Of a stretch of 64,000 bases of DNA, positions 23,501-33,327 are shown piece by piece (the first letter of the stretch is position 1; every line of letters begins with the position of its first letter). The notes beneath the pieces are model-generated. The model was given only the letters and a program-made list of their open reading frames with translations. It did not search any database and had not been told where the DNA came from. This stretch comes from Oscheius dolichura. Lineage: Eukaryota; Nematoda; Chromadorea; Rhabditida; Rhabditidae. Position numbers and translations under genes: made by a program. Location: assembly GCA_932521035.1 (NCBI GenBank), contig OW051496.1, positions 3,038,001-3,102,000 on the forward strand, read 5' to 3'.

Positions 23501-24978
23501 ATTCCCCACAGCAACGATTCTCGAATTCAGCCTCTTCGTTTTTTCCGGCATTGTCCAAGTCTTCTTCCAGGCAAGAAATTAATCTCGTTGTGTTGAAATT
23601 CAAAAGCTTGATTTTGCTCTCCATTTGATCTCCCTGGGGACAGCCACAGGATTGACACATTACCGTCTGGATTCTGTAGAACGAGAAATTCTTGGTGATT
23701 TCTTCTGGGAGTCTCTGAAAACGTTAATTAGGAAGGTATAAAAGCTGTGTACCTCCAGTATCCAGCCGACAGCATCTCCATTTGGGTAGGGGCTTGCTTC
23801 ATTGGCATATTGTGCGCCCATCTCATTTCGCAGAACCTCGACAGTGGCTCTCCCACCTGTCTCCTGTACCTCGTCTAGAGTCATCTCCATAACTGCCTTC
23901 AAGGCTCTCAATGCATTCACAGTATCAGGATTTTGTGTGGCGTCTGGAATCAGCTGATTCTACAGTAAATAATTAGAAATTTACCCGGCCGGTAGTTGAT
24001 TACGGCTTCTCGAAAGCCGGGAAGGCGGTTGAGGATGTTGAGGGCAGCAATGAGGAAGCAGTCCGTGCGGCGATTAATGTATCGAAGAGGCTTAAGAGAG
24101 GCAGTATCTCGAATATTATTCTAAAAGAGTCCTTTATGTGGAAATAAATTGAAGGCACCTGGTTTTCTCTAGTCGCTCCTCTTGAGGATCTCTTTATAGC
24201 CTCGTTCCTGTCAGAAACCGGAGCAGGCTGAGGCTGAGTGCTACACTGAACAGTTTTTGTAGAATTTCTAAACAAAGAGGGACTCACAACAGCCATCGAA
24301 TCTTCGTTTCTAGATACTGTAGGCACGGCGGCGGCTGTTGGTAATACAGAAGGCTCCTTGTCCTGTAAGAAATTGGTCAATTGGGCAGAAGGACATGCAA
24401 CTACCTTTTCTGTAATGTTTACATCTCCGCCAATTCTTTCTATCAGTGCTGGATAAAGGACATCCATATTCCCGTATTGCTCCGTCTGCTGTTGATCCCG
24501 GGGGTCATGGGTCTTCACATGTGTGTGTGGTCCTGCCACTTCCAACACAGCCTTCTCATAATCATTTTTGAATTTGCCATCCAATCTGAAGGCGGCAGTG
24601 CCTAGTAGACTCCTCAGGCATCTGTCTCTGGTTTTAGTGGCCTGCTCTGCGAGGGCTTTAACAGCATTGTAAATCTCCGAACACTCCAGAAGGGCTGCTT
24701 TCTAAAAGAGTTCTAATGGAAACAAATTCTTTGTTTACTTTTTGAGCCAGAGAGGGACGACCCGTTCTTATATTTTTTGTCAAATAATCGACAGCCATCC
24801 ATGCCTGTCGTCTTGCACCATTCTTCGTAATATATTTGTCGTAGAGCCGGGTCCGTCCACTTCTAGTTGCCATATCCTTCTCGTTGTCCGTTCCTGCCGA
24901 AAACAGCTATAATACCACAATATTGTTTTCCTATTGTTTTCACAGTTAACGAACCCAAAATAGATCGTTCAGAGTCAT
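14563..24978 (-). CDS. Helitron polyprotein: protease - Rep - Pif1 helicase - AT-hook - USP - macro
   Basis: Many exons with mostly 40-75-nt introns join in phase over about 10.4 kb, giving a product of roughly 3,000 aa. The start (MTLNDLFWLFSAG, ATG at 24978) was chosen because it opens just after ORF1 ends and splices into the next exon. Order of parts: papain-fold protease-like region (24130-23130; Cys in NRRTDCFLIAALNIL, His in MGHNVTWL); Cys-rich and Helitron-typical N-terminal region (22860-21800); Rep (about 21100-20127; IEYQLRGAPHCHGLLW and IEYITSYVGKEESK); Pif1 helicase (18900-17010; Walker A YAGTGKSR, Walker B LIIDEISMVS, VVFGDLLQLPPV, YVALSRARNLNGVHI); basic AT-hook KKRGRKKG; USP (16574-15510); macro domain (15447-14850); basic tail RSRKRKREEG, stop 14563. 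I checked splice phases explicitly at the start, the Walker A junction and from the helicase C-terminus to the stop. Splitting into two or more proteins elsewhere cannot be excluded. Confidence 0.75.
14830..15470 (-). other. MacroD-like macro domain within the Helitron polyprotein
   Basis: The segment reads LIERGNIVDMDVDIIVNAAN, then PQLKQGKGVDGAVRKACG, RSCYYNSLALADQEG, AFPILGIGLYNYDEEKG and VKIVAVSANIV. These match the macro fold: the NAAN asparagine, the GxGVDGAV loop and the second phosphate-binding loop (GIGLYNY in place of GTGxFGY) are all present. This layout is that of MacroD-type ADP-ribosyl hydrolases, so mono-ADP-ribose removal is plausible. The exon is joined in phase to the preceding USP exon (intron 75 nt, acceptor at 15471) and to a lysine/arginine-rich C-terminal tail. 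Confidence 0.82.
15510..16574 (-). other. Ubiquitin-specific protease (C19) domain within the Helitron polyprotein
   Basis: The Cys box reads GMRNLRNTCYANSVVQASI (catalytic Cys codon 16479-16481). The His box reads FEGHYMAYIENDDHWIKCND (His codon 15699-15701) with the downstream Asn-Asp expected of USPs. Between them are CHLCKQ and paired cysteines that could form the USP zinc ribbon. About 300 residues separate Cys and His, within the normal USP core range. The catalytic residues are intact, so deubiquitinase activity is plausible. It is spliced in phase between the AT-hook linker and the macro domain. Confidence 0.82.
17010..18900 (-). other. Pif1/RecD-type helicase domain of the Helitron
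   Basis: Superfamily 1B helicase motifs appear in order on the minus strand: Walker A FYVSGYAGTGKSRLINV (split by an intron near 18834), AAPTGLAAVNVGGSTLHSLF, Walker B VLIIDEISMVS, VVFGDLLQLPPV, then near the end SAMTIHKCQGISCDDVIVDL and YVALSRARNLNGVHIINMQP. This is the complete Helitron helicase signature set, responsible for strand displacement during rolling-circle transposition. Confidence 0.9.
20127..21150 (-). other. HUH Rep endonuclease domain of the Helitron
   Basis: The exon 20127-20960 contains PPIWFLTLNPAENEWDEL, then IEYQLRGAPHCHGLLWIL (the two-histidine HUH metal site, 20661-20680) and, about 190 residues later, IEYITSYVGKEESK, where the two tyrosines spaced four apart fit the Y2 nucleophiles. 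This is the nicking and strand-transfer enzyme of Helitrons. Further N-terminal Rep sequence continues to about 21150. Confidence 0.88.
23127..24130 (-). other. N-terminal papain-fold (USP-like) protease region of ORF2
   Basis: A Cys-box-like NRRTDCFLIAALNILNRLPG (Cys codon 24058-24060) is followed, after cysteine pairs CQSCGC and CCGECG and a KYLFALCNR strand, by NMGHNVTWLVEPSGRVVLSND (His codon 23283-23285, Asn-Asp after). Order and spacing resemble a USP core, but the boxes are diverged from the canonical NTCYxNS and GHYxxY. I call it USP-like with moderate confidence. It is a second, distinct protease-like module in the same polyprotein. Confidence 0.6.
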
Positions 24979-25119
24979 TGTGTGACGGACGTCTGGATTT
25001 GCAATAGTCCTATATTTCCTAAGTATGCGTCTATGTGTCGATTTCACTATTCGACGACCGAGTATAGCCGGCATCTGTCGTAATTGTGGAATAGCGCTTA
25101 AAGAACAACACGCTTTTTT

Positions 25120-28100
25120 TCATAATCTTTCAACCCACCGGTTTATTTTCCTCTGTTTCCCCTTGTAGTGCCGTTGTCTCGCCACCGGGAGGCTCTTTAG
25201 TAACGTTTCCCTCTCTTCAGAATTCAAAGAAAGTGCGGTGTTGTTCACAACCGGCTCTCGGCCTTCATCGTTTCTCCTTTTATTCGCTAAGCTTTCTCTT
25301 CTACGGCTTATAGCCGGTGGCGCGCGAGGTGTCCTCAAAATATTGTTATTACTAAAAACGTGTAGAAACCTACTCCCCAGAATAACTTCTTGGTCGATCC
25401 GGCTTTTTTAACAGCCTTTCCAGTGAGTGAATCAGTCGACTTTCCTCGGGGTTTTCAAGGCGCCTGAATGGAAACGTTCTATTGTATTATATACCAAAAT
25501 ATTGTACCGTGTACTTCGTGCCTCAGATTCACGAGTGCGTAGTTCTGGATTCGAGTGACGCGCATCTGCTTTCCGAGTCACGTCTTTCAGCCGATATTCT
25601 TCCCCACCAGTACGTCTTCTGAAAATATGCGAACTCTCTTTTATTCTGAATTTCCTACAGTGTACTTCTTGCCTCCGATTCACGGACGCGTAGCTCTGGA
25701 TTCGAGTGACGCGCATCTGCTTTCCGAGTCGCGTCTTTCAGCTGATATTCTTCCCCACCAGTTCTTCTTCTGAAAATGTGTGAATTCTGTTTTATTCTGA
25801 ATTGCCCACAGTGTATATCGTGCCTCCGATTCACGGACGCGTAGCTCTGGATTCGAGTGACGCGCATCTGCTTTCCGAGTCACGTCTTTCAGCCGATATT
25901 CTTCCCCACCAGTACGTCTTCTGAAAATATGCGAACTCTCTTTTATTCTGAATTTCCTACAGTGTACTTCTTGCCTCCGATTCACGGACGCGTAGCTCTG
26001 GATTCGAGTGACGCGCATCTGCTTTCCGAGTCGCGTCTTTCAGCTGATATTCTTCCCCACCAGTTCTTCTTCTGAAAATGTGTGAATTCTGTTTTATTCT
26101 GAATTGCCCACAGTGTATATCGTGCCTCCGATTCGCGAACGCGGAGCTCTGGATTCGAGTGACGCGCATCTGCTTTCCGAGTCGCGTCTTTCAGCTGATA
26201 TTCTTCCCCACCAGTTCTTCTTCTAAAAATGTGTGAATTCTCTTTCTCCTGAATTTCCTACAGTGTGCTTCTTGCCTCAGATTCGCGAACGCGGAGCTCT
26301 GGATTCGAGTGACGCGCATCTGCTTTCCGAACCGCTTCTGCCACAAGCAGTTCATCACCACCATCTAGTCTCCTGAAAATGAAATCTTTAAAAATGCTTG
26401 AAAATTTCACCTCTTTCTTCTTGCTTCATCAGCACAGAGCCCCGCAATCACCCTAAAAAATAGGTATAGCAGAAATCAAAATGAGCCCTACTGCGTCTTT
26501 CGTTGGTTGCTTTTTCTCTCATGTGTTGTAGCTCCCCAAGTAGCAATCCAACTTCCGACTTTCACATCGGAAGTTACTGAGACAACAGAACGATTTCTAA
26601 GCAAAGCAGTTCCTTCCAATTTAAAGCGATTCGATCTGGCTTCAGCTGCGCTTCTTATAACAACTGATCCTTGTTGCTCGCCCATCACTGAAGCCAGGGC
26701 CGTTTTGGTTTTTTCATTGGGGGCAACAAAGGTGATTGTTGTTAAAGTCTGAAACCAACGTAAAATAAAAGGGGCAATATTATTACCGTATTGGGGGTGG
26801 CCTCCAGATGAGCCAAGACAGCTTGATAGGCTAGCCGTAAAGCATGCCCTTCTTCTATCCTTTCAAGCCCCAGAATGGGAAATTCCTATAAAGAAAGGAT
26901 AGAAGTCAGTTGAATGAAACTATTTTAACATGGCATAAAAGCTCACAATAATTCTCTGTCCTTCCTCCTCGCACTTCCTCAGGCTTCTTAGATAACACCA
27001 GCGAAGCTCTTGTTCGTCCACTCGACTCGCCATAGTCATTGGAGCTTCTTCGATGCAGACACCTAAAATAAATAAATGCTAAAACGGTAAATTACTTTTT
27101 AAACATACCATCACAATTTGTGTTCTTCTTGATCGCTTCCTCATTCAAATTTCCATTCGGTTCCACAACAACGATGCCTCCCCGGGTAGGCAAACGGGTG
27201 ATGTCCCCATGGACCACATTTATGACGGTTTGGTTAACATCTTCAAACAATTTTACTGGACCAACATAGAGTCTAGCTCACCTTCAGATAGAGAAAGTCC
27301 ATTATTTTCCCCGTTGGGCTTCTGATTTACAGTAGTTTCGTTCCTCGTTCTTACCACATTTCCCATGGTTTCGGTAGCACGAGTAGAAGAAGCTCGGGTT
27401 GGCCTTGGCATAGGTGAGGAGGTAGCTGGAGCAGAACTTGAGCCGGCGATTACGATATCATCGTGATTGTCACACAATCGGCATGCATTTTCTTCTTCTC
27501 TTCTAAGTGCTGCTGACGTTCGCTTTTCTCCACCCTTGAGGGACCCAATGCTCAATTTTTGTAGGCGTTTGCGGATATCCGCGGCAAGCGAGTTGGGCTG
27601 AGTAGCCGGGCGCGTTATGGCAATAAGCTTGTTGAACCATACATAGTCTACTTTTTCCTGTGGTTGGTTACTTTTAGGAATACAGTCCGCTGTCCTTGCA
27701 AGATAGATTATTCTGAATAGGCCTTATTCGATAAAATAATGTTTTCTTACTCTCCCGTGGTTGCCAACTTGTCTCCCATATGCTCTATGTCCGTTTGCAC
27801 GTGTTCTTGTACTTCTTCTTTTATCCTTTCCATTTCACGCCCATTTCCGTCGATCTCACTCAGGACCGTAGAGGTGAAATCCTGCTTCACAGTAGGCACC
27901 GTGATGTCGTTGGGAGATAGAGATGGGATAGTAGTCTCGTCCATAACAATGCTATTCTTCTCATGCTGCAATTAGTTTAGTCTCAGATCTATAGAAACAT
28001 ACCCTGATCTTCTCCTCTGCCGCAGGGGTGAAGTCCTCCTTCACAGTAGTTCCCGTGATATTGTTGGGATGAAGAGAAGGAATAGTCGTCTCGACGATAA

Positions 28101-29283
28101 GAGTGCGGCTCTTCTCAAGCTGTAATCAGTTCAGTCCCAGATCTACAGAAACATACCCAGGTCTTCTCCTCGCGGAGGTCCGAGAACCACTGTTGGATCT
28201 CTGGCATATGCCAGCTTACTATTTCCTTTTTATCCATCTGGCTCTTCACTCTCTCCAATTCCCGCTCTATACGCTCTCCACACTGGCGCTCGAGTGTCTC
28301 AATAGAAATAGTGGAAGAAGGCGAAGACACTTTCTGAGCGATTCTAAACTGACCCCGGTTAGAGATAAAATAATGTGTTCCCACCGTTCTCCCATAGGCA
28401 ACTCCTCTAGACCACCTATGACTCGACTCATATATATTTTATAATCTTCTTTTATCTCTTCTATTTCTTTTTTCAAACTTTCCACTTGCTTTTGTTGAGG
28501 GACAAGCCACTTCTGGAAAATTCCCCTTTGAATGGCATATGCTGCCCTACCTTTATGGATACTACAAATCCTTTCTTATTCCCTTCGGCTTCTACAGATT
28601 TTAGCTTCGCCATCTTCTCCTCCAACTTCTCCTTCGCACCTTTAGCATGTTGTATCGCCCTCAAACTCTTCTCCATGACCAGTGCTTGTCTGTTAAGCTC
28701 CTTGTGTTGTTGATGCTTTACTGGATCTGCTGGGGGTTGCCAAACGGCTCTGCCGTTCTTTCTTCCATATTCCGTGTAATTTTTTCTTCTTTCTCCGTCC
28801 CGACTGCTACTGTTCTTATATTCTCCTCTGTTGTAATGTTTTTGGGCAGTAGAAGAAACGAATCTTTCTCTCCTATTTGATCTCCCGTCGTATTTTTCAT
28901 CACTGTCGTTATCTCTGCCATACATCTGAAGACCCTCTTTCACCCAAGAACTTCCCTTTTCCACTGTTCGCGTCGCCGTCCTCCTATCTTCTATAGTCCG
29001 TGTCGCCGTCCTTCTGTCTTCCATCGTAAGCGTTGCCGTCCTTCTGTCGTCCCTTGTTCGCGTCGCCGTTTCTCTTTGACGCTCCACTACTTTTGTCTCC
29101 CTTCTGATCTCCTCTACCCTTGGTTTTCTTCGCTCCTCCGCCTCATTTCTTCTCTCATCCACCTGATCATTTCTTCTTGGTTGTACATCTCGTATACTCT
29201 TTAAAATTCAGATATAATGGCATTTTTGACGAAAAACTCACCATAGAACTTCCATATCCGGTATCTACTGACCATTTGCTCAT
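25120..29283 (-). CDS. Helitron-associated ORF1: charged coiled-coil protein with macro-like domain and exon repeats
   Basis: Starts MSKWSVDTGYGSSM (ATG 29281-29283) and ends KINRWVERL at 25120, about 140 bp before ORF2 starts on the same strand. The N-terminal exon is rich in Arg/Glu with a short tandem DRRTAT(R/L)T repeat near 29060-28960, and predicted coiled coils follow (28700-27750). At about 27250-26500 a macro-like fold can be read: VINVVHGDITRLPTRGGIVV, then RWCYLRSLRKCEEEGQRIIV, EFPILGLERIEEGHALRLAY and TLTTITFVAPN. The GGGVDGA loop is missing, so it is probably not catalytic. Six copies of a 111-nt exon follow, then a basic C-terminus. Function unknown; an accessory DNA- or protein-binding role in transposition is an inference. 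Phases of the exons I checked agree; not every junction was verified. Confidence 0.65.
25500..26375 (-). repeat. Six tandem copies of a 111-nt exon with 40-nt introns (period about 151 bp)
   Basis: The shared core GGATTCGAGTGACGCGCATC recurs at 25547, 25698, 25849, 26000, 26151 and 26301, i.e. every 150-151 bp. On the minus strand each unit is an exon of 111 nt (37 codons, symmetric phase) between a GTRGG donor and an ATTTTCAG acceptor. Units encode variants of RRTGGEEYRLKDVTRKADAR plus HSNPELRVRESEARYTL. Alternate units are more alike (302-bp superperiod), so the array probably grew by doubling. The most upstream copy is the most diverged. Confidence 0.85.
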
Positions 29284-29603
29284 ATGATTTTATGATGATT
29301 TCTAAACAATCCAATATGTAGCGGAAGAATAAACAATTAAGGAATCAAAGGAAATTAAAGAAAAAAATACACACTGAAAACAACGGAACATCCCTCTAAC
29401 GATTTATCGACGCTATCGAATAATCGATGACGGTCACACAAGAGAATATAATCATTACAAGAACGCGATTCCTTGACGCCAGTTTTCAAAAACGCGATCG
29501 CTTTTGCCCTTCATGATCGCTTGAAGCGAGATAGTTTCCGCTTTTTCAACACTTCCTGCAGTCATTGAAACAGCTTCATTTCGTCTTCAACTCCTCTTCC
29601 AAA
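29284..29603. other. Intergenic interval between Helitron ORF1 and the innexin
   Basis: Must contain both the promoter or 5' end of the Helitron (minus strand) and the promoter of the innexin (plus strand). Short palindromic stretches such as CGATCGCTTTTGC and GATCGCTTGAAGCGAGATAG are present near 29497-29530. No clear transposon terminus or core promoter could be fixed. Confidence 0.4.
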
Positions 29604-30903
29604 ATGATTTATATCCCATACTCCTTCGACGGTTTTATTATCAACAAATTAAAACAGTATACGGTATGTTTTGTTTCCCGTTTTTAATTTAGAGAATAAT
29701 GTGCAGGTAGCCAATCTCGTCGACCACCTCAACTATTGCCTCACCTCGCGCCTGTTAGGCTTCTTCGCGGTGGCTCTGGCTGGAGGGCAGTATTTCGGAA
29801 GCCCGATAACGTGCTGGACGCCGAAAGAATTCAAGCCCCATTGGGAGGATTACACCGAAGACTACTGCTTCATCGCCAACTCCTACCACGTGCCATTAGA
29901 CCACTATCATCTCCCGAAACATGGAGACCCGGCCCGCGGAGACCGCTACAGCTACTACCGATGGGTGCCCATTGTGCTCGCCATTCAGGTATTCGCTACA
30001 ATATCCCATATACATTTCCCTTGCCTGTTCAGGCAATCTGTTTCTTTCTGCCAAAGTTCTTTTGGTCTCGTATGAACCAGCACACAACCATCGACCTCGA
30101 GGGATATATGAAGGAAGCCCAAAAGGTCTCCGGACTCCTTGGAAAGCAGAAAGAGGACGAGATCGCCACTCTGGCCGAGAACATTCTGATTGATTTGAGC
30201 GCGTTTGGAAAGAAAGGATCGTTCTTCCGAGGACGATGGGGGCCCCTTCTCTATCTACTGACAAAGTCTCTCTATGTATTCAACATCTGCCTGCAATTCC
30301 TCCTCATGACCACATTCCTCGGCCAAAACGACATCCACTGGGGATATAATGTGAATTTCTCACAATGTTCAACTATTATCCATTTTAGCTGGCTTACAAG
30401 CTGTATCAGGGAGTCGAAGAAGATGATTCGCTAGTTTTTCCTAGGGTCATCATGTGTGATTTCAAGATCCGGACCATCGCCAACTCACACCCTTATACCA
30501 TCCAATGTTTATTGCCTCTGAATTACATCAACGAGAAGCTCTACCTTGCCCTCTATTTCTGGTTCATCTTCCTGGCAATTGTCAACGGGCTCAGCTGTCT
30601 CTACCAGTTTGTCATGACGTTTATGCCCTGTCTCCAGTCGAGGACGATCCGCAAGACGCTGTCCAAAAACAAGGTAAGGGTCTCGTCAATATTTCAAACA
30701 CTCCTTTTAAAGAAATTGTTTTATTAGTTACTGTTCAGAACAGCAACAGAGTGCATTCCAAAGATGTTTCCCAGTTTATTTCGGACAAGCTCTGTCCCGA
30801 CGGCGTCCTCCTACTCGACTTCATCGCGATCGACTCCGGCAGCCTTTTCTGCTCCAAACTGATCAGCAACATGTTTGATCAATACGTATCGATGTCTCAA
30901 TAA
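29604..30903 (+). CDS. Innexin gap-junction protein
   Basis: Five exons (29604-29663, 29707-29988, 30033-30350, 30389-30673, 30739-30903) join in phase 0 throughout and give 369 aa. Innexin hallmarks: N-terminal DHLNYCLTSRLLGFFAVALA (first membrane helix), GSPITCWTPKEF and YTEDYCFIANSY (first extracellular loop cysteines), SYYRWVPIVL (the innexin YYxWV signature at the second helix), FPRVIMCDFKIR, SHPYTIQCLLPLNYINEKLY (second extracellular loop) and a fourth helix LALYFWFIFLAIVNGLS. It would oligomerise into gap-junction channels or hemichannels in the plasma membrane. It is the only intact host gene between the Helitron and the repeat-filled interval. Which nematode inx gene it matches cannot be fixed by eye. 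Confidence 0.93.
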
Positions 30904-30961
30904 ACATACTTTCAAATTCTTTAGTTGAAAAGCTGTGCCATCACAAAAAAGTTTCATGCTA

Positions 30962-31716
30962 TAGCTCAAAAACTAACCACTTACCTAATTTTTTTATTAT
31001 AGATTCGGAATCAGTGTAAAAAACCATAATATAACTGTTTTGCAAAAGTTTTTGGATGAACACCGCAGCGAGGAAGCGCGCCGCCTGTTTGATGTTGTGG
31101 CTTTTGGATTTTTCTGCCAACTTTCATGAAAATTGGCACGAAGGTGTAAAAGATCATCCCGAATAAGATAACCATGTCAGACTTTCAATATACTCTAGCA
31201 GAAAAGAGCTATCGAAACAAGCATGAAAAAATATGTTTGATGTTATAGCTAAAAAATAACACATGTACCCAATTGTTTTATTACATATTCAGAATCAGCG
31301 TAAAAAACTGTATATATAACTGTTTTTTAAAAGTTTTTCAATGCGTACACAAAGTTTTGAAAAAAAAGCCACAGCGGAAGGCGCCACAGCGGAAGGCGCC
31401 ACAGCGGAAGGCGCCACAGCGGAAAGCGCCACAGCGGGCGGACGCAGACGGCGGACGGCGGACGGCGGACGGCGGACGGCGGACGGCGCCACTTTTCAAA
31501 ACACGTTTGTAGTCGTAGCTCATCTATTTTATGGGCAAATTTCATGAAAATTGGTCACTAGGGGTAATCAACTACGAGGAAAACGATGGTGAAGTCAGAT
31601 TTTTGATATCTTCTAACTGAAAAAAGTTACACCATTAAAATCAAAAAACGAGCTTGGCATGTGCTCTGAGTAAACCCAAATCACGCCCGGCGCTTCGCGC
31701 CGGGCTCGATTTTGAG
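30962..31716. repeat. Dispersed repeat R1, copy 1, ending in a GC hairpin
   Basis: Shares order and sequence with 57131-57845: ACCTAATTTTTTTATTA, ATTCGGAATCAGTGTAAAAA, TTCATGAAAATTGG and a 3' hairpin GCCCGGCGCTTCGCGCCGGG followed by CTCGATT. The unit itself contains an internal duplication (30962-31140 resembles 31240-31560). No coding potential. The shared hairpin end suggests a non-autonomous mobile element. Confidence 0.65.
31364..31494. repeat. Two simple tandem arrays: 15-bp and 7-bp units
   Basis: Inside repeat R1, CACAGCGGAAGGCGC is repeated about four times, followed by (GGCGGAC)n about six times. Long open frames through here (AEGATAEGATAEG or AVAPSAVAPSAV) are products of the low-complexity sequence. 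A contracted version of the array is at 57580-57620. Confidence 0.85.
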
Positions 31717-31810
31717 GAGCCCAAAGATTTTCGTATGATGAAAGGATCAGCAACGTTTCAGCCCATTTTTTTGCAAATAGAAGACCGTTGGGTTGGGCCT
31801 GTTGGCTCTC

Positions 31811-32134
31811 TTGTACTTTAGCGGTCCTTTCAGATATTAGCGGTCCATTAGGATTTTAGCGGACCATTAGGAGTGGCTCCGAAGTCGACATGCCACAGCA
31901 TGTGCCACAGCATGCGGCATGACAGCATGACAGCATGTGCCACAGCATGCGGCATGTCGACTTCGGAGCCCCAACCAGGGAGGGGGTGGTAGTCCGCTGA
32001 AAGATAACCAAGACGGAACTTAGTATGCCATGCTGTTTTTCCTAGAAAAAATAAAAAAAATTGGAAAAAAAAAATCTATGGACTGCTAAAATTCTAATGG
32101 ACCGCTAAAATCCCAATAGACCGCTAATGTACAA
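31811..32134. mobile_element. Nested foldback element with GCGGTCC-rich arms
   Basis: The outer arms begin TTGTACTTTAGCGGTCC (31811) and end GACCGCTAATGTACAA (32134), with several spaced AGCGGTCCATTAGGATTTT blocks in inverted orientation. Inside lies a perfect 20-bp inverted repeat, GGCTCCGAAGTCGACATGCC (31875-31894) and its complement (31951-31970), separated by CAGCATG tandem motifs. It has no gene and looks like one foldback element inserted into or formed within another. Confidence 0.65.
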
Positions 32135-33327
32135 AAGATCTTGGCCCCAGTTCCACCTACTTCACAACTTTTTAAAACAACTACAGTAGCCCATGGAATA
32201 TGCTGGACAGACCAAGGATAGTTTTGTGAACACAGCCAAGGAGGTGTAACGCGTTTGTCGCTTGCATTTCGTTTATTTTAGTCAACCAAACGCTCTGAAA
32301 ACTACGATACCGCTCAATTTTCAACCTCTATTCCCTTTCCGATAATTATAGGCCGCCATTATTGCCTCCTCTTCGGAAAATATGAGTTTTATCGTTTTAC
32401 AGTTGACTTATAAGGCTGCTTTGACAGTAATCTTATTTTCAGTAATGTACCGTCATCTAAACTACCCTGCTCACTATTTTGACCTGATAGTTGAAGGAGA
32501 ACAAGTGCTAGAACTTTTTGGTTTCATTCCTGCTACTAATTCATTATACTCTCTCTTTACTGTTTCAATAGACCGTTTGTTTGCTAAAAAAATGTTCCAG
32601 AAATTCTTGAATTCTGTTTTCTGTCCCTTCCCCCAGAGCTATAAATAGCCCCCTCCAGCCCCCGTTCCCCCTTTTACCGCTCATTTATCCACAAACTAAC
32701 GAGGCTAATCCTATTTATTCAGCAGTGTTTTTGCCATTTTCTCTCTTCTTTCGAAAAGAAACCACGTGACCTTGAAAACAGCTGATTCCGTCAAAACATT
32801 GAACTTTTATCGTAAAAAAGGGAGACGGGGAGGGCGGGGGGGAAACTATCGCGTATTGACTACTACGAGTAGTTGTTATTCGTCACGTTTCAGACACGCC
32901 ATTTAAGACGGCGGACCATTTCTGGGCGATGGTGATCCAAAAATTGTTGACATCACATAATTTCCCAGATTTCTCCCCATTTTCCATTTTCTATCCTCTT
33001 TTTTACATTTTTTCACGAATATGAAGTCCGCATACTGAAGGAAGGGCAATTTTTTCCTAATAAATATCGCTGCAACCATAAAAGTGTCACCCATTGAACA
33101 ACTCATTCTCCCGCTGATTTTTGATTCGAAATATTCCTCAAATGAACCGTTACTGGTTAGAATCGAAGATAAGAAACAAAAACCTCAATGAGCCTTGATA
33201 TTTCTACTGGAAGTAATCTATACACTCGGTACAGGTGACTGGAAAAAGACTTCAACTTTTCTTTATACGATTCTCTTGAAAGAAAACAAATTTACAAAAA
33301 ATTGAGTAGAAATAAGAGTATAAACTA
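32135..33327. other. Intergenic, no supported gene
   Basis: AT-rich sequence with open frames at 32382-32648 (plus) and 32903-33106 (minus) that lack family resemblance, start context or splice partners. A G-rich run lies at 32820-32845. No further structure was recognised. Confidence 0.4.

Larger units (their letters stand above)
14503..29420 (-). mobile_element. Large autonomous Helitron-like rolling-circle transposon (ends approximate)
   Basis: Two minus-strand genes (ORF1 25120-29283, ORF2 14563-24978) form one unit between the truncated kinase gene and the innexin. ORF2 contains the defining Helitron pair: a Rep with the HUH motif and a Pif1-family helicase. Exact termini are not established. 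The minus-strand 3' end should fall between 14470 and 14562, where a 17-nt hairpin (14486-14502) is shared with foldback element A. The 5' end should lie between 29284 and 29600. I saw no unambiguous TC...CTRR ends. Open frames and consistent splice sites suggest it is young. Confidence 0.75.

Noticed and set aside
25500-26375. Possible CRISPR-like or satellite array
   Set aside because: Period is 151 bp, no short repeat/unique spacer pattern, and each unit keeps an open exon with splice sites in a eukaryotic gene.
14503-29420. Maverick/Polinton or integrated virus
   Set aside because: No DNA polymerase B, integrase, packaging ATPase or capsid motifs; Rep HUH plus Pif1 helicase identify a Helitron-like element.
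31341-31547. Repetitive Ala/Glu/Gly protein frames on both strands
   Set aside because: Product of the 15-bp and 7-bp simple repeats inside repeat R1.
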